Shown piece by piece: positions 31,485 to 40,100 of a DNA stretch of 43,500 nt. This DNA comes from Flavobacteriales bacterium (lineage in GTDB: Bacteria > Bacteroidota > Bacteroidia > Flavobacteriales_C > GCA-002722245), in the NCBI GenBank assembly GCA_002720635.1, contig PBJD01000046.1:1-43500 (forward strand), given 5' to 3'. Positions within the stretch are counted from its first letter, which is position 1; each line of letters starts with the position of its first letter. The translations under genes and the position numbers were made by a program. The notes beneath the pieces are model-generated. The model was given only the letters and a program-made list of their open reading frames with translations, did no database searches and was not told where the DNA came from.

Positions 31485-32514
31485 TAATTTTTCTCTTTTG
31501 CTGAATTAATAAAACCAAAAACAGAGGTGTTCCTAAAATAGCTGTTAAAATTCCAATAGGTAGCTCAGCAGGGGCAACAATTAATCTACACAATAAGTCA
31601 GCAATACTGAGTACTAAACCGCCTAAAATTGCAGAAATCCATATCAGGTTTCTGTGCTTAGGTCCCACTAATAATCTTGTAATGTGTGGAATTAATAAAC
31701 CAATAAAACCAATCATACCAGCAATAGCAACACAGGCTCCTACAGTTATGGTAACCCATACAACAAGCTTTCTTTTTAATGAATTCACATTCACACCTAA
31801 ACACATTGCTTCAGATTCTCCCAGAGCATAAACATCCAGCTTTTTTGCCAGGCGGGCAATCATGATAATTGGTAAAATTATAAGTGGTATCAATGCGATA
31901 ACTTTTTCCCAATCTGCTCCACCTAAACTTCCCAGACTCCAAAATGTTATGTCTCTGAGTTGATCATCATTGGATAAGTAAATAATGAAACCCGTAACTG
32001 CTCCAGCTAAAGCGTTAATTGCTATTCCTGCCAAAAGCATTGTTGCGATATTGGTTGAGTTTTGGGCCTTTGATAACCTGAACACAATTATTGTTGTAGT
32101 AATTGCACCAATAAAGGTAGCTACTGAGATACTATAATATCCTAAAAAACCATTTGTAAATTGAAGTCCTGATATGATTGCTATAGATGCAGCCAGCATG
32201 GCCCCAGCTGAAATTCCAATTAAGCCGGGATCTGCCAGAGGGTTTCTAAAAAGTCCCTGTAAGCCGGCACCACTTACAGCTAATGCTGCTCCTATCATCA
32301 TGCTTAAAAAAACTCTTGGAAGTCTTATATGCAGTAATACATTGTGTTGAGGGTTTGTAAAATCACTATAATTATCAGCTCCGAATAAATTGAGCAAAAT
32401 ATTTGCACATTGTTTAAATTCAATTTTAAAGGCACCAAGAGATGTACCTAAAACAATACAAACTGGTAACAAAATGAAAAGTGAAATATAAGTAAGCTTT
32501 ACTCGTTGGGTCAT
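31477..32514 (-). CDS. hmuU: FecCD-type iron/haem ABC transporter permease
   Basis: LPRVFLSMMIGAALAVSGAGLQGLFRNPLADPGLIGISAGA and GFIGLLIPHITRLLVGPKHRNLI. Confidence 0.95.
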   Translation of the reverse strand: MTQRVKLTYISLFILLPVCIVLGTSLGAFKIEFKQCANILLNLFGADNYSDFTNPQHNVLLHIRLPRVFLSMMIGAALAVSGAGLQGLFRNPLADPGLIGISAGAMLAASIAIISGLQFTNGFLGYYSISVATFIGAITTTIIVFRLSKAQNSTNIATMLLAGIAINALAGAVTGFIIYLSNDDQLRDITFWSLGSLGGADWEKVIALIPLIILPIIMIARLAKKLDVYALGESEAMCLGVNVNSLKRKLVVWVTITVGACVAIAGMIGFIGLLIPHITRLLVGPKHRNLIWISAILGGLVLSIADLLCRLIVAPAELPIGILTAILGTPLFLVLLIQQKRKING

Positions 32515-33380
32515 TTTTGAAAAATTTCACCTAATTTTTCATTCAACTCTAAAGCAGCTTTACCAACACGTGGTCCAAAACCAGCCAGATACTGGCCTTC
32601 CATTGTGATAATTCGTTTGTTTTTACCTGCATTTGTTTGCATTATACCTGGTACATTATCAAAAACACCATTCAGACTTTCAGCGCCGGTTGTAAACATC
32701 AAAATAACATCAGGATTTGCTGTTACAATAGCTTCAGCAGTCAATGGTTTGAAGGATTCAAAATTGTTAACGGCATTTTGTCCTCCGGCAATGGATATCA
32801 TTTGATCCATTTGAGTGTTTTTACCTGCAACCAGTATTGTACCAGCTCCCCTCGCATAAATAAATAAAACTTTGGGTGTGTTTTCAAATGTTTTCAGTTT
32901 GTTAATTGATTGATCAATAAATATATTCAGCGAATCGTTTTGAATATCAAACTTGAGGCTGTCTTTCACTCCTTGAATTAGCTTTTTGGTTCCTTCAATG
33001 GAATGTTCCTGATTGAATAAAACCACTTTAATTCCACTAGCTTTTATTTGTTTTATAACTTTTGGATTTAAATCTTTTTCTATACCGACCACTACATCCG
33101 GATTTTGAGCCAAAATTCCTTCTGCCTGTATACTTCTGTTATGTCCTACTTTTGGCAGTTTGTTTACACTTTCCGGGTAGTTACTGGTTATATCAGTTGC
33201 CACTATATTTGATTCATAACCAAGTCCGTGAATAATTTCACTTAAAGCTCCGCTAAGTGAAACAATTCTGATTGATTTTCCTTTCGAATCATCAGAGTAA
33301 TTGACTGTTTTGTTTTCCTTACAGCCCATGAAGGATATCAAGATACTAATAACTAAAAGAGCAAAATATTTACGTTTCAT
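32511..33380 (-). CDS. hmuT: Haem/iron ABC transporter substrate-binding lipoprotein
   Basis: Lipobox LISFMGCKEN; RIVSLSGALSEIIHGLGYESNIVATD, KLPKVGHNRSIQAEGILAQNPDVVVG, GQYLAGFGPRVGKAALEL. Confidence 0.92.
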   Translation of the reverse strand: MKRKYFALLVISILISFMGCKENKTVNYSDDSKGKSIRIVSLSGALSEIIHGLGYESNIVATDITSNYPESVNKLPKVGHNRSIQAEGILAQNPDVVVGIEKDLNPKVIKQIKASGIKVVLFNQEHSIEGTKKLIQGVKDSLKFDIQNDSLNIFIDQSINKLKTFENTPKVLFIYARGAGTILVAGKNTQMDQMISIAGGQNAVNNFESFKPLTAEAIVTANPDVILMFTTGAESLNGVFDNVPGIMQTNAGKNKRIITMEGQYLAGFGPRVGKAALELNEKLGEIFQK

Positions 33381-33408
33381 TGTGTTATTTTTTATTGGCT
33401 AATATTCC

Positions 33409-33436
33409 TAAAATAGTAACTTAAGTTAAAATAGTA
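33409..33436 (-). promoter_or_regulatory. Candidate operator upstream of hmuT
   Basis: Perfect 12-bp palindrome TAACTTAAGTTA (33417-33428) overlapped by two exact TAAAATAGTA copies (33409-33418, 33427-33436). Confidence 0.4.
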
Positions 33437-33536
33437 TCAAATCCTTTAATGTATTACATAAATCAAGTAATTTACCTTGTTTAGGGTATTTCTTTTAACT
33501 GTTAAATCATAAAAATCAATATTTATAATGTTATTA

Positions 33537-33566
33537 TTGATTTTATTCTTTGATATTTTAGTTTTG
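33537..33566 (+). promoter_or_regulatory. Bacteroidetes-type promoter for the 40-aa ORF
   Basis: TTG (33537-33539), N19, TAGTTTTG (33559-33566), exact consensus. Confidence 0.6.
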
Positions 33567-33619
33567 TTCCTGAATAGCAAATTTTCTTTCATCAAAAAGA
33601 ATTAGTTGAAATTTAAGTC

Positions 33620-33742
33620 ATGAAAAAAAAAAGAAAACGTTCCTGGTTAAAAAAAATAGGTTTAGGAGGTTTTTTATTTTTTTTGATTAAAGGAATCGTC
33701 TGGATTTTGATTGCTTTTGGCCTTATAAACACATGTTCTTAA
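33620..33742 (+). CDS. Short single-pass membrane protein (40 aa)
   Basis: ATG...TAA translating MKKKRKRSWLKKIGLGGFLFFLIKGIVWILIAFGLINTCS; basic N-terminus, one hydrophobic segment, consensus promoter upstream. Below the ORF-track cutoff. Confidence 0.55.
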   Translation: MKKKRKRSWLKKIGLGGFLFFLIKGIVWILIAFGLINTCS

Positions 33743-33858
33743 ACTAAAGGAACTTAATTAAAAACGTCTGAAAATCTGTTTTATACCAAAAAAAAGGTAC
33801 TGTATTAACTGTAATTTTTACACATCTTTGTTTAGAATTATTCTAAATAAGCTTAAAG

Positions 33859-35283
33859 ATGGAAGAATTATTAGAAAGGCCAGGGTTATATAGAGTTGAA
33901 AAAGATACGATGGGTGAAGTAAGTGTTCCTACCAGTAAATATTGGGGCGCTCAAACGCAAAGATCAATTACAAATTTCCCAATTGGTAATCAGGGAAGTA
34001 TGCCTGTTGAGGTCATCAGAGCTTTTGGATATTTGAAAAAAGCTGCTGCTATTACTAATAATCAGTTGGGTGTACTTGAGGATAAAAAAAGCGAAGTTAT
34101 TCAAGTTGCTTGTGATGATATTATAAATGGAAGTTTAGATGAGCATTTCCCATTAGTGGTTTGGCAAACAGGATCAGGAACTCAGTCTAATATGAACGTT
34201 AATGAAGTTGTCGCTAACCGATGTCATGAGCTATTGGGTAATAATTTAGGAGAAGGTGATCGATTTATTCATCCAAATGATGATGTAAATAAATCTCAAT
34301 CCTCCAATGATACTTTTCCAACAGCAATGCACATAGCTGCGTATTTAAAAATTATTAAAAAGGTTATTCCAAGTTTAGAATTATTAAAAGATAATTTGAA
34401 TCTAAAATCTGAAGAGATGAATACCGTTGTTAAAATCGGTAGAACTCATTGGATGGATGCAACTCCCCTTACTTTAGGACAGGAATTCTCAGGTTATGTT
34501 GCACAACTGGAGTATGGTTTGAAAGCATTAAAATCCAGCTTGCCTCATTTGAGCCATTTGGCTTTAGGAGGAACAGCAGTTGGAACGGGTTTAAACACCC
34601 CGGAGGGATACGATTTTTTAGTGGCTCAGCATATAGCAAGTTTGACTGATCAACCATTTAAAACCGCTCCAAATAAATTTGAATCGCTTGCCGCGCACGA
34701 TGCTATAGTAGAATCGCATAATGCTTTAAAACAATTAGCGGTCAGTATCAATAAAATCGCTAATGATATAAGGTTACTGGCTTCTGGACCAAGGTCGGGA
34801 ATAGGTGAAATTATTATTCCTTCGAATGAACCGGGATCCTCTATTATGCCAGGGAAAGTTAATCCAACTCAAATTGAAGCAATTACTATGGTTTGTGCAA
34901 GAGTTTTAGGTAATGATACAACTATTTCTTTTGCAGGAGCAAATGGACATTTTGAATTAAATGTATATAAGCCAGTAATGATACATGCTTTTTTAGAGTC
35001 TGCAAATTTACTGGCTGATGCTGCAAAATCATTTACTGAAAACTGTGTAGTAGGCATCCAGCCTAATAAACCCAGAATCAATGAACATTTGAATAATTCA
35101 TTGATGTTGGTAACTGCGCTTAATGTTCATATTGGTTATGAGAAAGCTGCAAAAATTGCAAAAAAAGCGTATGAAGAAAATAAAACGTTAAAAGAAGCTG
35201 CCTTGGAGTTAAATTATTTAAGCGCATCCCAGTTTGATAGTTGGGTTGTTCCTTTAAATATGGTAAGCTCATTAAAAAATTAA
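33859..35283 (+). CDS. fumC: Class II fumarate hydratase
   Basis: [65 protein letters not shown]. Confidence 0.97.
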   Translation: MEELLERPGLYRVEKDTMGEVSVPTSKYWGAQTQRSITNFPIGNQGSMPVEVIRAFGYLKKAAAITNNQLGVLEDKKSEVIQVACDDIINGSLDEHFPLVVWQTGSGTQSNMNVNEVVANRCHELLGNNLGEGDRFIHPNDDVNKSQSSNDTFPTAMHIAAYLKIIKKVIPSLELLKDNLNLKSEEMNTVVKIGRTHWMDATPLTLGQEFSGYVAQLEYGLKALKSSLPHLSHLALGGTAVGTGLNTPEGYDFLVAQHIASLTDQPFKTAPNKFESLAAHDAIVESHNALKQLAVSINKIANDIRLLASGPRSGIGEIIIPSNEPGSSIMPGKVNPTQIEAITMVCARVLGNDTTISFAGANGHFELNVYKPVMIHAFLESANLLADAAKSFTENCVVGIQPNKPRINEHLNNSLMLVTALNVHIGYEKAAKIAKKAYEENKTLKEAALELNYLSASQFDSWVVPLNMVSSLKN

Positions 35284-35286
35284 ATT

Positions 35287-35517
35287 ATGGCCTTAGCATT
35301 TAAGCGTGTTGATATAAGAGGCTTGTCCTCAAAATCTGCAACAGAGAAATTAGTAAGTTCATTAAATAATCGGAGAGAGGACGAGCCACTTTGGTTAATT
35401 GATGATAAAGAACCAATTGATTGCTATGCATATTTAGTTCAGGAAAACTATTTATTTGAGACATTTATAATGTCATCAAGAGAGTATAGAGTATTTGTTG
35501 GCTGGAGTTATAATTAA
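35287..35517 (+). CDS. DUF2249-like small protein
   Basis: RVDIRGLSSKSATEKLVSSL...LWLIDDKEPIDCYAYLVQE...YRVFVGW resembles DUF2249 (lDvRGl...l.l.nDhdP.pLyyql...). Starts 3 nt after fumC. Confidence 0.55.
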   Translation: MALAFKRVDIRGLSSKSATEKLVSSLNNRREDEPLWLIDDKEPIDCYAYLVQENYLFETFIMSSREYRVFVGWSYN

Positions 35518-35580
35518 AAAAGACCATTTTAATCGGTATGATATTGGATGTTTTTACACCTATATCATTTGTTTGTGATT

Positions 35581-35613
35581 TTCAAGGTGGTGGCAGCCAC
35601 CTTGAATTTTTTT
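35581..35613 (+). terminator. Intrinsic terminator after fumC/DUF2249-like gene
   Basis: TTCAAGGTGG-TGGCAG-CCACCTTGAA plus T7. Confidence 0.85.
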
Positions 35614-35701
35614 AAAAAGTTTATCCCTCAGGGATTCCCTCTGAACTTCCATAAAGTTCAGGAATTCCATCTCAATTAGATAAATTGTTAATTTTCTTGA
35701 G

Positions 35702-35728
35702 CCACTCCAATCGGAGTGGTTTTTTTTA
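35702..35728 (+). terminator. Second intrinsic terminator
   Basis: CCACTCC-AATC-GGAGTGG plus T8. Confidence 0.85.
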
Positions 35729-35791
35729 CAGGTTGTTAAAATAATTTCCAATTCACAGGAATAAAAAATGAACAATACCTAAAAAAAGCGA

Positions 35792-35822
35792 TTGTTAAAA
35801 TTCATGTAACTACCTAATTTCG
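35792..35822 (+). promoter_or_regulatory. Putative promoter for intergenic sRNA
   Basis: TTG (35792-35794), N20, TAATTTCG (35815-35822), near-consensus. Confidence 0.45.
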
Positions 35823-35827
35823 CACTG

Positions 35828-35936
35828 TATCAAACAAGAGTCAAAGTGTTTGTTTTTAGTTGATATTTATTTTGAAAAATACATATCAACCATGTAGGTA
35901 AATAAAGGGAAGGAGTGCGTTAGCGCTCCTTTTTTA
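35828..35936 (+). ncRNA. Candidate small RNA with three hairpins
   Basis: CAAACA/TGTTTG (35831-35852), GTTGATAT/ATATCAAC (35859-35890), terminator AGGAGTGC-GTTA-GCGCTCCT plus T tract (35911-35936); promoter-like boxes upstream, no ORF. Confidence 0.45.
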
Positions 35937-35987
35937 TTTTTCACCTCAAAATTCACAATAAGAGTTAATTTTGAAAAAAAAATAAGA

Positions 35988-36842
35988 ATGCGTAAAATAT
36001 TTCTGTTTCTCCTATTGATAATTCTTTTTTTTGCTTTTAAAAATCGTAAACCTGCTTACGTATTATATAATTCCAAAGGTAAAAAAACAACTTTTTCAAA
36101 AATGGTTTCTCAATTGAAAAAAAAGGAATTGATATTGTTTGGAGAGATCCATAATAATCCAATTTCACATTGGTTACAATTAGAGTTAACCAAAGAATTA
36201 GGGAAAACAAATAATCTGATTTTAGGTGCAGAGATGTTTGAAGCTGACAATCAAAAAGGCCTGGATTTATATCTAAATGATTCCTTAAATAATCATAATC
36301 TCGATACTATGGTTCGATTATGGGACAATTATAGAACAGATTATAAGCCATTGCTTGATTATGCCAGGGACAATAACTTACCTTTTATTGCAACCAACAT
36401 TCCCAGGAGATATGCCTCTATGGTCTATAAAAAAGGAGGTTTTAAAGCTTTAGACTCTCTTTCCTCACAAGAGAAATTATGGATTGCGCCACTCCCATTT
36501 CCTTATGATCCGGACATTCCCAGTTATAAAGCTATATTGGAGATGTTCCAAGGTCATGGAAATCCGGATATAATAAAAGCTCAAGCATCCAAGGATGCTA
36601 CAATGGCTCATTTTATACTAAAAAATTTGAAAGAAAATCATACGTTTCTGCATTATAATGGTTCTTATCATAGCAATAATTATGAAGGGATTCTATGGTA
36701 TATCAAACAGCAAAACCCTCAAATTAAATTTAGTTCCATATCTACAGTGAATCAAGAGAAGTTAAACAAATTAAATGAAGAATATATTGGGTTGGCTGAT
36801 TATATCATTGTAGATGATAATGATATGACGACAACGTATTGA
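35988..36842 (+). CDS. ChaN-family haem-binding protein (PF04187-like)
   Basis: ELILFGEIHNNPISHWLQLEL, LILGAEMFEADNQ, ATNIPRRYASMVYKKG, HNGSYHS-like HYNGSYHSNNYEGI. Confidence 0.88.
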   Translation: MRKIFLFLLLIILFFAFKNRKPAYVLYNSKGKKTTFSKMVSQLKKKELILFGEIHNNPISHWLQLELTKELGKTNNLILGAEMFEADNQKGLDLYLNDSLNNHNLDTMVRLWDNYRTDYKPLLDYARDNNLPFIATNIPRRYASMVYKKGGFKALDSLSSQEKLWIAPLPFPYDPDIPSYKAILEMFQGHGNPDIIKAQASKDATMAHFILKNLKENHTFLHYNGSYHSNNYEGILWYIKQQNPQIKFSSISTVNQEKLNKLNEEYIGLADYIIVDDNDMTTTY

Positions 36843-36926
36843 TTTTTTAACATTGTTTTGTAACTGGTGATCAGATAATTTACCTGTTTAGGGATAATTA
36901 TTTTCAAGTATACCTTAAAATAGTTA

Positions 36927-36957
36927 TTGTTTACCTGAAGTCACTTAGTTAAGTTTG
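36927..36957 (+). promoter_or_regulatory. Bacteroidetes-type promoter for the 50-aa ORF
   Basis: TTG (36927-36929), N20, TAAGTTTG (36950-36957), exact consensus 24 nt before the ATG. Confidence 0.65.
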
Positions 36958-36981
36958 GAATGCTCTTAAAATTAGCAACCC

Positions 36982-37134
36982 ATGCAAAATATTGATTTAC
37001 AAGCTTTAGGTATTTCTGAAGATGTAAAAATGACAAGAATATATTTCGTTGCTCAAATTAATTTTTTTGGTACCAATAATGATGATTTAGAGGATAATTC
37101 TGATGAAATATCTTTGGAAGATTATGAGGGATAA
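36982..37134 (+). CDS. Short acidic protein (50 aa), unknown function
   Basis: MQNIDLQALGISEDVKMTRIYFVAQINFFGTNNDDLEDNSDEISLEDYEG; consensus promoter upstream. Below the ORF-track cutoff. Confidence 0.5.
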   Translation: MQNIDLQALGISEDVKMTRIYFVAQINFFGTNNDDLEDNSDEISLEDYEG

Positions 37135-37154
37135 AAAATACTTTTAAAGAATTA

Positions 37155-40100
37155 TTATCTTAATAAAGTTACCGTGCCGATTTTTTCATCTCTCTTTAAT
37201 CCGCCAAGTTCTGATACATAATAATATGATATTTTGTACACATAAACGTCATTCATTTGTATTTTATCGGCTAATTTACCATCCCATCCCTCATGAATAT
37301 CATTTGTAAAGAAAACAACATGATCCCAACGGTTATAAATGGTAAATTGATAACTATCAATTGTTCCATATGAAACAGGTATAAAAACATCATTAAGCCC
37401 ATCATTATTAGGAGTAAATGAATTTGGGACATACAAATTACCCGGACAGTAATCTTTAATTTCGTACGAGTATCTTGAACTGCAATTTTCATTATAAACC
37501 GTAACAGGATAATTTCCTGATTGAGTAATTTCGACATTATTGGTTTCTCCAAATTCATCCCATATAAATGTGAATTCATTTTTATCTTCAAATAATAAAT
37601 TCAGTTGGGTAGATTCATATTCAAAGCAATAGTGACTCTTGGAATTTGCGTCTATTATAACTGCATCTGGTGTGTCAATTTTTGTAACATAAATTTCAGT
37701 AGTATCTATACAATAATCTCCTTCTATAATACCTGAATATACTCCTGATTCAAACACTGTGTGTGTCGTACTATATTTATTTTGTAACCAATAAATAGGG
37801 TAATCTTCGTAACCAGACGCCGGTGTAAGTTCCAGTCCTGTTCCTTCGCAAAAGTTCAATTCTTTTTCATAGAAAGGATCAGGTAAAATTTCTTGGGAAA
37901 CATAAATCTCATCTCGGCCTGCACATCCAATGTCATCAATGACATCTACTACAAAAAGTCCTTTTCGATCGATGGTAATTTGATTCTGGTCAGAACCGGT
38001 ACTCCACGATATGGTGTAATTCTCTCCGTAATCAGCATGTAATGTTAGGCTTTCATTCTTACATATTAAAGTGTCATTGCCTAAGAATACATCAGGTAAA
38101 TCCCTGATTTCTATATTTATAGAGTCATTTTGTGTACACCCGATTTCATTACTTACTGTAACGCTGTAAGTTCCTGCATCAAAAACAGTTATGAGGTGGG
38201 ATCGATCTCTGGTATTCCAGATATAAGTAGCTCCCGGGTTGAATGCATTCAAAGTAACATTTTTCCCCTCGCAAATTAATGTGTCATTTCCAAGATTAAC
38301 CGAAGGTAATTCTATGAAACTTAACTTTATGGAATCGGTTCCCTTGCATCCCATACTATCTGTAACCTCTATTGTATAGTAACCATCCGTATCTACGGTG
38401 ATTTTTTTCGTGAGATCACCAGTGTTCCAATAATATTCTTGTGCAGAAGTCTCTGCAATTAATTCAATGGAGTTGCCTTTACAAACAGAGGTGTCTTCGC
38501 CAACATTTACAGCAGGAACATTATGAACCAAAAGTTTTAAAGTGTCAAAATTTGAACATCCGTTTGTGTCTGTTACCTGGACATGATATGTGTCTTCTTT
38601 TGATACTGCTATTTTTGAGTTTGTCTCACCTGTATTCCAGATCAGATTAAAATTTATATTTTCTGCATTAAGCTCAATTGATTCACCGCTACAAATAAAG
38701 GTGTCATTACCCAGATTTAAAATAGGCAATTCATTAATTTTTACATCAATAGAATCCGAACTACGGCAGCCTGTATTGTCCATGACTGTAACACTATATT
38801 TTCCACTCGTAAAAACTGAAATAGAATTTGCAGTATCCTCATTATTCCAGGAATGTTTAAGATTTGGATAGTCAGTAGTTAACTTAAAACTTTGTCCTCT
38901 GCAAATTGAGGTGTCATTTCCAAGTTTTACAAGAGGTAGTTCATTGATGAAGAGTTCAATAGAGTCAACGTCAGAACATCCAATGTTATCAAACACATTA
39001 ACGTGAAATATTCCTTCATAGTTAACTGTAATCTGGCTTGTAGAATCACCTGTACTCCATTTTGGATTCAATTCATTATTTTCAGCGTCCAAAATTATAT
39101 TTTCACCACTACATATTGTAGTATCATTTCCAAGGTTTACTACCGGTAAATCTTGTATGAATAATTCCATGGAATCATTTCCTGAACAACCATATGCGTT
39201 TTCAATTTCTAACCAATACACTCCTGCCTGGTTTATTTCAATTTCAATTGAAGATTCATTGCTGCTCCAGGTATATTTCCCTGAAGCATTTGCTGTTAAA
39301 GTAATTTTATCACCATTACAAATAGTAGTATCTTCCATGAGTTGAACATTTGGATTTTCATGAACAAGAACAACGATTGAATCTGCATAAATAGCAGAGC
39401 TTCCGATATAAAATACAGCGGGAGAGTTTATTGGAAAAACTTCAATTAAGGAATCATTTATAAGATTAAATGTATGATCGCTCCACCATGATTCGTTGGT
39501 GATGTTACCTCCATGAATCAACACCGTGTCGCCTTGACATATTTCAATAGTGTCATTGGTCAGGAAGTTCGTTTTGCACGATATGAAATTTATTGAAATA
39601 GTGTCTTTCGATTCACATTGATTCAGATTTTGAACAGTAACTATATATTCACCCGCTGAGTCAATAGTAATGTTCGAAGTTGTATCAGAGGTATTCCATA
39701 AATAACTTTTGGCACTATCAGCTGTGGCAGTAAATGAGTCTCCCAGGCAAATAGTAGTGTCCTTTCCTAAATAAACCTCAGGTAAATCATTAACAATGAT
39801 AACAATACTGTCTTTTTCTTCTTCGACATTAAAAAATTCAATTGCATCTAACAAATTTCCATAAGATCCTCCCTGAGTTGATGTATAGTAAAATCTTGTT
39901 ATGGTTTGTCCTTCAGGTACTTCATACACACCGGAGTAGAATTTCCAGGTAGGGCCATCACTAAAAGTACCTATTTTTTCATATGGACCACCGGGTGGCC
40001 CAACCTCAAATTCCATATCGTCCACAGCATCTCTGCCTCTGTGAGCAAATCCCCACATAAGCTTTGTGTTTGGAGTGGTGGGCATATCTTGATAAAGAGC

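Noticed and set aside
35560-35775. Minus-strand 71-aa ORF (MFIFYSCELEIILTT...)
   Set aside because: It runs through four hairpins including two terminators and shows no recognisable domain; treated as noncoding.
37860-39350. Regularly spaced similar DNA segments that might look like a CRISPR or satellite array
   Set aside because: They are in-frame coding repeats of the Ig-like units in the 37155-42173 gene; unit length (about 240 bp) and divergence do not fit CRISPR.
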